A stretch of 64,000 bases of DNA from Ischnura elegans (Eukaryota; Arthropoda; Insecta; Odonata; Coenagrionidae): the NCBI RefSeq assembly GCF_921293095.1, contig NC_060256.1, positions 88,629,851 to 88,693,850 on the forward strand, read 5' to 3'. Under the pieces are notes generated by a model. That model saw only the letters and a program-made list of their open reading frames with translations. It had not been told where the DNA came from and ran no database searches. Both the position numbers and the translations under genes were made by a program. Positions 44,672-55,639 of the stretch are shown here, one piece after another. Every line of letters starts with the position of its first letter. Within the stretch, counting starts at the first letter, position 1.

Positions 44672-44824
44672 GGCGAGGTGCTTGCGGCACGACTCTCCGA
44701 GTGTCATGACGCCGAGCTGCTCGTGGCCCGGGTCGACTTCGATGACATCTGGCGGCTGTGTCACTCCATTAGCCAGTGGCCGGTCACCAAGCGCTCTTAT
44801 GGTGGCGCGCGGTTTGCTACGTAG
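44672..44824 (+). CDS. possible coding exon, unrecognised
   Basis: A GC-rich island inside AT-rich DNA with a 50-codon open frame (LSECHDAELLVARVDFDDIW) that ends at TAG 44822. It is preceded by CCCGTAG/CTAG, possible acceptors. It has no start codon and no clear donor. Codon choice leans to G/C in third positions, like the InaF exon. No family recognised; it could equally be repeat-derived. Confidence 0.22.
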   Translation, partial: GEVLAARLSECHDAELLVARVDFDDIWRLCHSISQWPVTKRSYGGARFAT

Positions 44825-44829
44825 CTACG

Positions 44830-46310
44830 ACGCCATCCTCATGCAAAAATATTGATTTCCTGTTTTTACTCATATTTCAATCAGGAAAAGAGTATTTTTG
44901 AATAAGGATGGCGTATGCATTTACGTAAAGGTAATTGTTGCATACGAGATTTAGTCGATATTGTTTAGATTTAAGTGATCTATCAAGTTGACCATCACGT
45001 ATTTCTTCTCACGTAACCCTGAATATAGAATTTATACAATTGGAAATTCCACTGAAAATGGATGATTATTCGATAAAAAATATCTTCCACACTGAAAATG
45101 ACAGTCAAAGCAGTTCTTCTCTAACCTGAATTCGTATTCGTAAAATCCCACATTGACAATTGTATAGTAATCCCGCGCTCCTAACGATCCATCACCATTT
45201 TTGCTGAGCGTAAGTCAGAGTCCAGTAAAAAATACGTTTACGTGGGGCCAGTAGACTACTTTTCCCAGTTTTAGAGGAACCTATGTATCTCTCAGTACTT
45301 TCTCCTCAGTATAATTATTTTTTCATAGTAATAAATGTTAATTTCATCATCAGTCACGTGAAATATTTTCACTGAATAATTGGCATGTTTAAATATTGTA
45401 TGCATACTGGAAGATGCAGCACATTCTTGAAAAATAGCGCTTATTACTTTTTCATCGTCCTCATCTACGGCAATTTCCACAGTATAAGATTCTTTTTCTC
45501 ACTTTACATTCTGATGTCACCTTAGCCCCAACAGTGCAAACGCTCAAATTTATTTACAGTTGAACCTATCCAACTGCTGAATCACCGTATGTCTCTCTTC
45601 CAGACCTTAGGAATGCCAAGTAAATCGGCGTAAATATGATCATTTGTATTTCTTCAAAACGTATTTCTTTCTAGGTACCTTCACATATTTTAATATTGCA
45701 CCCAGAAAACATTAAAAGCAATGAGTAAATGCCAGTAGTTAAATGAGATAAAAACCAAGCTTTTGATTACTGGCGAACGAGATAGTTGATTTAATTTATA
45801 GTACGTTTAAATTTCGCGGCTTCTCAACTCCGCTCCAATTGCCGGAGAAGAAATAAGTGACCATGAATTAAACTACCTTCAGAAAGTTCCCTGAAAGCAC
45901 CTTTACGAGGTCGGAGTCAGCCATTGCGCAATATATACACCGTAAAATCTTTGAAACCATTCAGCACTCTTTTTGACACAGCCTTCAAGTTATGAATCAG
46001 TATCTGTTGCTGTTTCTTATCGTCGTTACTGTTTGTTATTGCCATGGAGCAAATCTGCTTACTCGCATTCTGACGCCAAAGGGCATTCTTGTAGCGCGGA
46101 TAAATTTAGTCATTTTCGCGAACTTTGAGGCTCTGTACCAACTATGATATTGAGAATTATGAGGTCATATTTTTCATACGTCAATAAATTTAACTTATCT
46201 ACACATGTAAAAAAATACTATTTTAATTTTAAGAGAGCAGCGCATTCGTAAACATTGATTCTGTGTGAACATCTTACATTATTTAAATAAGCTTGATATT
46301 TTGGTTATTG
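44830..46310. other. intergenic, no gene recognised
   Basis: AT-rich, no repeat family or coding region identified. Confidence 0.4.
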
Positions 46311-46319
46311 GTCGAATTC

Positions 46320-46665
46320 AGGAAATGAGAATATGATGAGATGAGAACGTATAATGAGTGTGGCACTAGAGAGGACAGTTGAAGGAGAGAGGAAGGAGAA
46401 GAATTATATAATAGGATCAGGTGAAGATCAGCATATATGAGTAAACAAAGGAGAAATTTTGGGAAATTAGCGGATGGAGACAGGAGTGACCTAATGGACC
46501 AGCGAGCATGCAGAGCACCAGATAATTATGATGACCGCGATCGACCATATTTTTAACTCTGCTGTTATATTTTCTGATTTGAGGAAATTATTTGCGATTC
46601 CGAATGAGACCGAAATTTCGGCATATTTAATCGCCTTCTTCAGGACTAGCAGCAAAAAAGAAGCC
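46320..46665 (+). repeat. degenerate LINE tail and hammerhead-like fragment
   Basis: At 46380-46530 a purine-rich plus-strand stretch decodes, with stops, to a basic segment, then ADGDRSDLMDQRACRAPDNY. It vaguely resembles the C-terminal end of non-LTR proteins. At 46550-46665, minus strand, CTGAAGA, A, GGCG-loop-TGCC, GAAAT repeats the motif seen in the Penelope pseudo-LTRs. Both are old fragments. Confidence 0.35.
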
Positions 46666-46669
46666 ACAC

Positions 46670-48920
46670 GAATTATGAAAATTACACAAATTTTAACATT
46701 AATGGCACTAAAAAAATTCATATTAACAATGAATATAAAGAAAAATAAAAACCATATCAAATCATCCATTAATTTAACCAACTATTAAATTAGTCATTAA
46801 ATCACTCTTAAAATTTTCAGCCATTTCAAATTTGGCGATGTTCTATTATATCCCATTGTCGTTTTATTTTTATTAAAAGTCTGCTTTGTTCAGAATAAAA
46901 ATTATTTCCTGATAGAGACTACAAAAAAGACATAGTAGAAATGGTGTTACTGTTCTGCCGGCAGGCGGAAAGATGAATAGCAAGAGCATACACGTGGCAT
47001 ATAGGGGGCAGGCACTCTGTGAAAGTGAAGTGGACGTTGGGGCGGGGGGGGGGGGGGGGGGGCGAAACGCGTATATCGCCACTCCATTTGGGAATTAGTT
47101 GCATAACCGCACTCTCGTTACGTAACGGACCCCGAGGGATCCCACAGGGCGGCCGACTGGAAGTAGAAGACAAGGGAAGTCACCCTTTGTCTCATATCCA
47201 TCCATCCATACCTGTGCTCGGCCTAGAGGAAATTTCATCCTCCATACATGGGCACGTGCCTGTCTCGAATTTCGAGAATCCAGACAAGCAATACGCCAAC
47301 TATTGGCCGAATTCGGAGGTAGAGCTAAGAGGATACCTAAGGACACCACGTTGACAAATCATTAGCATTTCTGGGAATTTACTGATTTTTCGAATAATAG
47401 TTTTGGTATTAAGACATCGCAACGTCGCAAATAATATATTTTAAGCATTCATATTCATGTAAAATGCATTTTCAGTTGCCATTTTTTGCTACAATCCATC
47501 ATTTACTCGGACGGTGGTGTGTTTGTTTAATGCACTTGGGGTAACCGACGTATTGCAATTTATCTCTTCTAGCCGGCTGAAAATAATGCTATTTTTATCG
47601 CAGTCACTCATTAATGATCATTAGGAACCCTTTGAGTAATGTCCGTGAGATAGTAGAGGATATTTCAACTGAGATGTATTAATTCCTTAATCTTAACTGC
47701 TATTTGTCGTTGCCCGTGGGAATTGAAATACCTCCTGAAAGTCAAGAAAACCTTCTAAGATATTATCTACTTAAAATATCGCAGTGTCTCGACGACTCAT
47801 TCTATTGCACCTATGTTATCATCACAACAATATCTTCGATGCGTCAGCTATATTGGCAAATTACTTCACTGCTTTCAGCGCCGCAAATGGTGATTTGAGT
47901 CTCGAATAGCCACTGGGGATCACGCTGGAGGAAATTCATTGTGAGGAATAGTTTTCATCTACATCTATGCACTGTCTCGCAAGCCACCTCAATAGGTAGG
48001 TGGCGGGGGGGGGGGTTTCAGGACATAAAACCTTTTAGAAGTAAAAATAAAAACAATGTCGTGTGCAAAATAAAACCCCTCTCTTACATTTTCCTAAATT
48101 CTTAAGTTAAATGTGTTTTTTTGCAGGTAAACTTTGTTACTGTTGCATGTAAATCAAAAACCGCGTCCCAAGTTATAGTATTTTAATTTCAACGTGGTAC
48201 AGGCATTAGAACACAAAGGTGTTCCATGTAAGGGGGAGGTATCCCTAACTTGGGATAACACAAATATAAAATAAAAGAGAAGGGTGCGTTAAAAATTCCT
48301 ATTTTTCAAAGTACAAGGGATCTTCAGAGTCTTGGTTGACATTTACATTTTGTGGTTATTTTCCACAGTATTTTTATTCGTGTTGGAACATGAAATCTGT
48401 CCCTAGTATGTGCTACTGACTGTGCAAATTTTTTGGCACCTTGTTTGGGCGGCCATTTTCCCATTTGAAACATATGGCAATCGGTCATTTTTGGAAGTCC
48501 CGGACTCGCTTCAGCCTGACGTCAGCTGTTCTCAAGTACGGCGTATTGCGATTTACATTCCACTATTTCCAGATTTGTGTCTTAAAAATCGCTGTCGCAA
48601 CAATGGGCTGAATATACTACGTTAAAATTTAAGCTCTTCGTCGAATTACTCCATTCTCCATCACGCTGCCTAATTTATTCCTCATACTTTCCTATAAAAG
48701 CAATAATTCTCTAAGCAATACTTAAGTATTTCCAAGACGGTCATTTACATAGAAATCACTATGTTTATCTATACATTTATGCATATCCTTTAGCTCTACG
48801 CAACACTAAGCGATTTTTATGATTTATAGTTCGTTGACGGCCGCACCGGTGTAGGAGCGCTTCGATCATGCGTAGGATCTTTTCCGCACAGAGGGTATAT
48901 TCATAAGTTAGTACATAGTG
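46670..48920. other. intergenic; long G tract at 47039
   Basis: 47039-47062 is almost pure G, a potential quadruplex or assembly-prone site. 47955-48006 (minus) is a retroposon tail of the 9110 type next to another G run. No gene recognised; frames crossing the G tract are artefacts of it. Confidence 0.45.
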
Positions 48921-48927
48921 CATACTA

Positions 48928-49346
48928 GGGTGCCTAGTTTTGCCACTTTTTTTTAGGAGCGAATCGTGATAAAAGTTGCGTACTCGGGTGGGTAATACAG
49001 ATATGATTGCCTACCCCGCAAAACCGCTTTTGGGGGTACGATAAAAGGTCATTTTATCGATAATTAAAAGCAAATGGATCTGACGTATTTGGTCTTAAAT
49101 ACAAAGGAAAGACCAATTTTATAGCCCACTGGAAAAAATGAGTGCTTGCTTAAACCAAATTTAAATTATTTACATTTTTAACGTTTTTCGTAAAAAATTT
49201 CGAAATTTCAAGACAAAAAGGCGAACAGAAGATATTAACCGATTTTGAAAAAAAAATCACATCTGTAATACCCACCCGGTTACGCAACTTTTGTCGGGTG
49301 TTACGATTCGCTCCTAAAAAAAAGTGGCAAAACGAGGCACCCTAGG
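48928..49346. mobile_element. MITE with about 85-bp inverted repeats
   Basis: GGGTGCCTAGTTTTGCCACT and TAGGAGCGAATCGT recur inverted at the right end, with AAAAGTTGCGTA and GGGTGGGTA blocks further in. GCATACTA is found at both sides (48920-48927, 49347-49354), consistent with an 8-bp target duplication, though the right end has about four extra bases (CCTAGG). The superfamily is uncertain. Confidence 0.72.
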
Positions 49347-49567
49347 GCATACTAAGGTGGTATACATAGAAAGGAACTCGGCCACAGGAGCCAATTCAAC
49401 CGCCGACGCGCGACGCAAACGATTGCAAACCCCGTGAAAGTAGGCAATTCCTTACACTAATGAGAATTGCAGTCGCATAATTCCAAGGGGTTCAGCATTA
49501 CATATATCGGTTATACAAACTATTTTTCTTTGAGCATCGATGTTTTTCCGAGTATGTATTGCCTTCG

Positions 49568-49665
49568 CCAGAGTCCTCTGAGGTTAGTGTTGAGAGAGCA
49601 ATCTAGAGGACTCTGGCCTTCGCTTCGCACCAGAGTCCTCTAGGTTGTATTCTCAGCACTACTGC
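49568..49665. repeat. small nested palindrome with CCAGAGTCCTCT
   Basis: CCAGAGTCCTCT, its inverse AGAGGACTCTGG, and CCAGAGTCCTCTAGG follow each other within 75 bp. The last two arms pair over about 30 bases, extending to AGTGTTGAGA/TCTCAGCACT. No function inferred. Confidence 0.6.
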
Positions 49666-49669
49666 TTCA

Positions 49670-50850
49670 CCAAGTCCAGTCGTCGCATATTATGCTTCAA
49701 CTGTGGGAAAGGCGGACTCCGCCATTGTTAACCCGTAAATGCCTCGCGGTATCATATGGTACTAAACATACCTTGTTTTTCCAGCCTTTATATCAACTCA
49801 CCAACCTGTATGTTTGTCTGTTTGTCTGGTACAAATCTTGTAACTCAAATTTGACTCACTTCCTGTGAAGCAAAAACGCTGAAATTTTGCACACTTCTTC
49901 ATTTCCGATGACAATACATGAAAATATAACTTTTTCTCTCCAACCCCCCTTTAACCACCCCCCAGTCAACCTATAGCCCCCCAAAACATGTTTTTGATCT
50001 AAGAAGTTCCAAATGGTCGATTTTCGTGTTTTGCGACCACAGTAAAAGTTATCCACTTTAGGCATATCCACATAGTAGGCATTTAAAAGCATAGGGGTGA
50101 CATTTTGAAACATAGGGGGCTTACCATTCACTGAAAATTTAATAAATATAGTGACTTTTTTAATACGTCACTTTTGGTTTTTCGGGGTCACTGAGTTTTT
50201 TTGCTTTGTGTCATATATAAACGTTGCTCATCCCCTGTAATCTAAATATAAAGGCTGGTTTTAAAAAAAATATTTTTTTATGAGAGCTTATTTATTTATC
50301 GTAATTTATTTGGGTTTATAGAGATATTGATTAGATAAGATAAGTTAAATAGATTGATTAATAAAATTGATTAGAATATTTTTACTGACGTTTTTCCGAA
50401 AAGTTTGCTTTTTTAATCTATATTTGTTGTACATAAATTAATTTGTATATGCATTATTTGTACGTATATTTATTTTCAAAAATATTTTTAAAATGCATCA
50501 ACATTTTTGGTATTAAAATGTAAATTAGAAGATGTTTATAAAATTCCGATTTTTTTACTACTTAAAAGCCTAGCGGGACCATATGGAGCCAGGCTGTATC
50601 TCCAAAAGTATTTGTACTAAAATTTAAGAAAATGCACCGGATTACTCAGAATTTAATTCATTTTAAAATATAAGATTACGACAAAAGACGGAGAAAATTC
50701 TTAATTCAGGCGTTACCGGGTTATCCCATTATAACCCAATGTTTCGTCTAAGTAACATCTAAAATATATACATTTTCGGATCCATTCAGGAAATATTTAA
50801 ACTACGAGTTATTTTAATTGAAAATTTTAACGACGAAATATGCAGCTGCC
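49670..50850. other. AT-rich repeat-like DNA, no gene
   Basis: Around 49805-49920 lies a short-word stretch (TGTTTGTCTGTTTGTCTGG) followed by GAAATTTTGCACACTTCTTC, likely interspersed-repeat DNA. No coding region. Confidence 0.35.
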
Positions 50851-50852
50851 AC

Positions 50853-51149
50853 CAGTGGCGCAGCGAGGGGGGTGGGGATAACCCCCCCCCCCAGAGCTCA
50901 GAGAATTTTTAAAATTTTAATCCATTTTACTTAATTGGATTGATATTACTAATAGAATAGTGTGATGATTAATAAATTATCCCTCAGAAAGCCGTAAAAC
51001 TCGCCATTTTGAACCATTTATCTTAAAATTCCGCAATTTATTAATCTCGCACCTACAGCTTATCTTGGTGGGCATTCCATACCCCACACACCCCGGTATT
51101 AGTTATACACTAACCCCCCCCCCAGCCTTAATTCCTAGCTGCGCCCCTG
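50853..51149 (+). mobile_element. hAT-type MITE, family A copy 2, perfect 8-bp duplication
   Basis: CAGTGGCGCAGCGAGG to CCTAGCTGCGCCCCTG, 297 bp, between two exact GCTGCCAC octamers (50845-50852, 51150-51157). It is collinear with 25391-25688 along its length, differing mainly in the lengths of G and C runs. Confidence 0.92.
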
Positions 51150-51159
51150 GCTGCCACAA

Positions 51160-51980
51160 TAATTATGATTGAGTAGAAAATTCTCACATTTTTAAAATGA
51201 GAAGTCTTGAAATTTAATTTATCCCAGAATCATCCCTGGGTTATAAAGGATTAAGTCAAATTCCCCCTAGAACCTCATGGGCAAATGGGCGGATTTTATG
51301 TTTTTTTAAAGTTAACTGAACGTATAAAGATCTTGGGGCATTATAGAAAAGTTGAGATCTTTTTCGGAGCCTGTACAAACATAAATATGAAATTTAATGC
51401 GTGAGAACAATGAGAACGTAGGATATGAAGTGAAGCTTATTCATCAGTTTCCGTGATGACCATAGTACTTACAATTAGTACTGTAGACCTTTAACCCAGT
51501 GCGGGCCATTTTCAATATTTTTGTGGTATTTCTCAACCGCCAACCTTTGATGCTAGGAATACGTGCTTGATATCATTTTAAAGAATGAATTTTTCCTTTG
51601 TTTTTTCGTTTATTTATTTAGAGGTTAGCAAAACCTTGTTAAATAAGGCAAAATACGATTTTTCAAAAGATGGATGGCATAATATTACGCCCGCAGAAAA
51701 AATCGAAGATTTTTATTTTATTAACCCGTAGCATGCAAATTGTTGAGGAGTCCTTAGAAAATGTAGTTGCGGAAGAATTGTCAGTTTTTCTTAACTTTCA
51801 ATTAGAAAATTGAAAATGAACTAACTCATGTCTTTACGCCTATGCTTCAACAAAGTCCGCCATTAGTGAACTGCTGAACAATGATGGACTGTGACGACTT
51901 CATTTCGTAGATGTTATGAGGCAATCTAGAGGACACTACTCAACCATAGCAATCGAAAATGATTTATGGGTCGTTACCAG
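51160..51980. other. intergenic, no gene recognised
   Basis: AT-rich sequence between the hAT MITE and the foldback element, with no convincing frame. Confidence 0.4.
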
Positions 51981-51984
51981 ACAT

Positions 51985-53375
51985 GAACGAAAGGTAAAAC
52001 CATGGATATTACAAAAGAGGATACTCAAGTCGGCCAAATTTTTGACATTCACCGCGCATTTAAATGGGTTTACAAAAGTCGTTACTCGCGTCGATGCCGG
52101 ACAAATTGATCCGAGTTTCACGGGTAAATAAGGCGTAATTATCGGTGTTGATCGAAATTACATTCGTGATGATGATATTTATCTAATAGGGTAGTTTCCT
52201 TCATCAAACAAAACGAAAGGCATTGATTGCGATTCGTTACCTACCATTAGTGTATTCATAATATACAAATTATTTTGTTTTAGAAATTCCAGTTTAGACG
52301 AATGGCAATGGTCAATTTTAACCGCATTTGAAAAAGTCCAGATTAGCGCCCATGCGATGCCACTCCACGTGACGTCTGCATCGTATCAGCGCTCAAAGCC
52401 TCGCCCCAAGGTCACCTCCACGGTTACAGCGGGAACCAGAATGACGTCACACGGAGTTTTCCCAGCATTCATACTTAGCCGTCGCGTTTTCGCGCGCTTG
52501 AAATTTTTCACTTTTCATTTAATCGCGAAAAAAAGATATCGTCATTAAAAAATAATAGGAAACCACCCTATTCATAACTCTTCAATGCTATTCCTTGCAT
52601 TTACAAAGACCACACTGCAAAATATTGGGATAAAAAGTGGATCGCATTGCACTCATCACAGCGCCGCGGACATTTTTGAAAGCCGATTAAAATGCGACGG
52701 AAGTGGCAACAGAAATCAGCCTTCAATGGGATGGAATTGGGCCTCCTCTATGCATCCCCCTTGGGTAAAACTTTAACGGTCCGAAAGGCAGGCCGAGAGT
52801 CCCTCATGTCATTGGTGAAGAGCGTAAAGCGAGCGAAGTTTAAGAGAGGGCGCGCTATAAATAGAAAGCGTTGCTTCAAGCGCTGCGAACAGCTGGAACA
52901 GCTCCACTCGGCTCACTTGAGGCACGTCCCTCGAGAATTCCGAACAGGATGAGGAATCATCGGAAAAAGTACGCTCGAAGCAAGAGGACTGCGTAGAGGA
53001 GGCCCAATTCCTTCCCATAGAAGGTTCATTTCTGTTGTCACTTCGGTCGCATTTAAATCGGTTTTCAAAAATGTCCGCGGTGCGGTGATGAGTGCAATGC
53101 GATCCACTATTTACCAATATTTTTCGGTTTGGCCTTTCCAATTACGAGGAATAGCATTGAAGAGTTATAAATTTGATCGATCACATGGTCATATACATAA
53201 ATTTCGGTTAACACTCCTAGGTAAACCTTAATTCTCCGCGAAACTCGGATCACTTTGTTCGTCAGCGACGCGAGTGGCGACTTTTGCAAACCCATTTAAA
53301 TGCGTGGTGGGCGAAAACACATATTACGGGGCCGACTTGAGGATCCTCTTTTGTTATATTCATGGCTCGAAGGTT
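51985..53375. mobile_element. large foldback element with nested MITE-G
   Basis: The left arm (about 51985-52194 and 52573-52772) and the inverted right arm (about 52955-53375) share CATTTAAATGGGTTTACAAA, GATCCGAGTTTC, CTCTTCAATGCTATTCC and ATTGGGCCTCCTCTA-type blocks. MITE-G copy 4 splits the left arm only. The roughly 180-bp centre contains CGCGCTATAAATAG at 52852-52864, a strong TATA-like box followed by a GC-rich stretch, so it may carry a promoter. No transposase frame is present. A solo arm lies at 14600-15065. Confidence 0.78.
52195..52572 (-). mobile_element. MITE-G copy 4, internally deleted, nested
   Basis: AATAGGGTAGTTTCC to GGAAACCACCCTATT, only 378 bp. Compared with copy 1, about 290 bp between CACGTGACGTC and TGCATCGTATCAGCG are missing. 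It is inserted in the left arm of the 52-kb foldback element; the right arm shows the uninterrupted sequence around TATAACTCTTCAATGC. Confidence 0.85.
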
Positions 53376-53997
53376 CGAGGGAACTGCACACAAGGCAATG
53401 GATTCAATTTCTCAAGTGGAAAGGTAGAATGATCTTGCGAAACACAGCTCGCGCTCTTTCTTTGCTATATTCTCAGATCTTAATACTAGAGCGACGGAGT
53501 GAGCCAGTGAAATTCGTTCCTTCACTCTATTCACTAATTTTGTTTCAAATGAGTTTGGCCTATCGTGACTTTTCGTCCACTTCAGAGACATTTAGGCTTG
53601 CGCGGTCAGGTATTTGCCGTGCGATTTTTTTTTAGGAAACAAATGATATTTTGCCTATAACGGCAGCATTCCATAGCCAAAAAAGGCTCACTCCGTCGTT
53701 CTACGCCGTTTTACACGGGTGCCCCTTGCACAATCTGATGCGTGAACAAAGGCGCAGTCAAAATTGCCTTGTGTTAAGCGGTGAATTCGTAGAACACATG
53801 AGAGAATACATTGACGTGAAATGGCAAAATAGCTCATTTTCAAATTTATTTCGTGTATTCGCGCAATTTCACGGCTTAATGAGAAATTAATGGAGTTCTG
53901 ACCTGCACAATTACGTGAGCTGTGTAAAACGGCCTGAAGGGTGGATAGCGATATTTGATGGAACTGTGTCACTGGAAACATAATAATCACAGATAAA
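53376..53997. repeat. unclassified repeat with internal inverted segments
   Basis: GAGCGACGGAGTGAGCC (about 53490) recurs inverted at about 53687-53703, and CACACAAGGCAA (about 53386) recurs inverted at about 53764. Frames across it are short. It may be another inverted-repeat element; ends not set. Confidence 0.4.
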
Positions 53998-54492
53998 TGT
54001 TGGTGGTTGTTTTCGGGAATTGCTGCGTAGGTAACATTTTCCTACTCAACGTTTCACTCCTCCTAACGGGAGCGTTTTCAAGAGAATGAGAGGGAAACCG
54101 TTCTCGTCCCGAGCTTATATAGGTTTCGTTAACCCATTGTTGATCCGATTTTGAATTTTCACGGAAGGCGATAGCCTTTGGTCATTATATCATATGGAGA
54201 GGGTTCCTCGCCCAATAATAAAATGACCATCTCCATATGATATAATGACATACGGAGAGGGTTCCTGGCCCAATAATATAATGGCCATCTCCATATGATA
54301 TGATGACCAACGGCTATCGACTTCCGTGTAAATTCAAAATCGGGTCAACAATGGGTTGGCGAAACCTATATAAGCTCGGGGCGAGAACGGTTTCCCTCCC
54401 ATTCTCTTGAAAACGCTCCCAGTAGGAGGAGTGAAACGTCGAGTGAGTAAATGTTACCTTTGCAGCAATTCCCGAAAACAACCACCAACATT
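53998..54492. mobile_element. palindromic pseudo-LTR-like element
   Basis: Two inverted arms of about 235 bp run from TGTTGGTGGTTGTTTTCGGG inward, around a centre with tandem ATATGGAGAGGGTTCC units. Each arm holds TTGAAAA, C, GCTCC-loop-GGAGT (or the like), GAAACGT, and then GGTAAC...AATTCCCGAAAAC. This is the block order of the Penelope pseudo-LTRs at 28 kb but with unrelated stem bases. TATATAAGCTCG occurs in both arms as a possible TATA box. Confidence 0.65.
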
Positions 54493-54729
54493 GATAAAAG
54501 AAGCTGTGAAAATCTTCACACGAAAATCACAAATAAACTTACATCCCACTCCTCTCCTTTGCTGCAATGTCTCCTTGACTCTAAGCTAAATCTGTCAGTC
54601 TAATGACCCTGAGAAAGCCATATCCTTGTTATCTCCCCCTCCCACCTTCAAAAGACCCCTCTACACCTTTCCAAACGGTATAAACAAGCTCGCAAAATGT
54701 ATATTTTCACCTTTGAGAATGATATTTTG

Positions 54730-55620
54730 GAATGTTTATAGTGTCGAAACGTAGGTCAGACCATTAAAATATTTGTGGAACATACAACATAAGTGTATCT
54801 GTGATTTTGTTTCCTGTTCTCAAATCTGGTGATTCTGAAAGACAGGTTGACGCACTATTTCTATATTTTAAGAAAGAATTTGACAGGGTACCTCACAAAA
54901 AGCTGTTATACAAATTACGGTCATGCGATTTAAACGAAAAAGTTGTAAACGGGATTCGCGACTTTTAGTGTGATCGTAAACATAAATTAGCTCTTGACAG
55001 AATTATCTCTGTTTTAGTGTAAGTGACATCAAGTGTCCAACAAGAAAAGGTAATCGACACCTTTACGTTCATTTGATTAATTTCTTTGCGGGACGAAAAA
55101 TTTAAATTTGACTCGCATTTACCACCAACGCATAAATTTTAAATTATTTAACTAATCCGGTTAAGACGTGTGATTAATTCAAAATTTCCTCCTTGGTGTA
55201 TGTAAATTTGCACGAGGAAAGAGGCTTCCCAGTAAATTAATTGTACAATGCATGGATTTGGAAAACGTCTGTTGCTGTGTAGTGACTAATAATAAATGGG
55301 CTTTTCCTCACCCACAGTAGCTTAGTATGCGCATGCTCTATCAGCTGAGCCACAATGAAGACTTGCAACATCTTGTTCGGTTAAAACAAGCTGAAATTTT
55401 CCATGATAAAGTAACTAACGGAAGTTAACTGATATCATAAATGGTAATCGGGAGATATGGGTTCGCATTCAGGCTAAGCCGTACGATTTATCCTCGACAA
55501 ACTTCAATCTTGGTGTAAAAAGTGTTCTCTGCTGGATCAAAAATCTAATAAAAGTGAGGTGATTAGGGTTCGATTCATATAGCGAAAGAAAAAGAAATTT
55601 ATGAATCTCTGGTTATAAAA
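54730..55620 (+). pseudogene. LINE reverse transcriptase remnant
   Basis: From 54844 the plus frame reads QVDALFLYFKKEFDRVPHKK, the VDAVFLDFSKAFDRVPHKxL signature of non-LTR reverse transcriptases. After stops, the later LDKLQSWCKKCSLLDQKSNK with SEVIRV (55490-55575) matches the L..W...W.L..N..K..V segment downstream of the catalytic YADD motif; that motif itself is not recognisable. Multiple stops and an internal gap of about 450 bp show decay. At 54730-54755 a GAAACGTAGGTC block resembles the pseudo-LTR motif. Confidence 0.7.
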
Positions 55621-55639
55621 AAATGTAGGCTAAACAAAT

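Noticed and set aside
47019..47354. A 111-codon plus-strand frame and overlapping minus-strand frames
   Set aside because: They depend on translating the G tract and have no domain.
55310..55470. A tRNA gene with box A-like (minus) and box B-like (plus) motifs
   Set aside because: The two boxes are on opposite strands and cannot belong to one tRNA.
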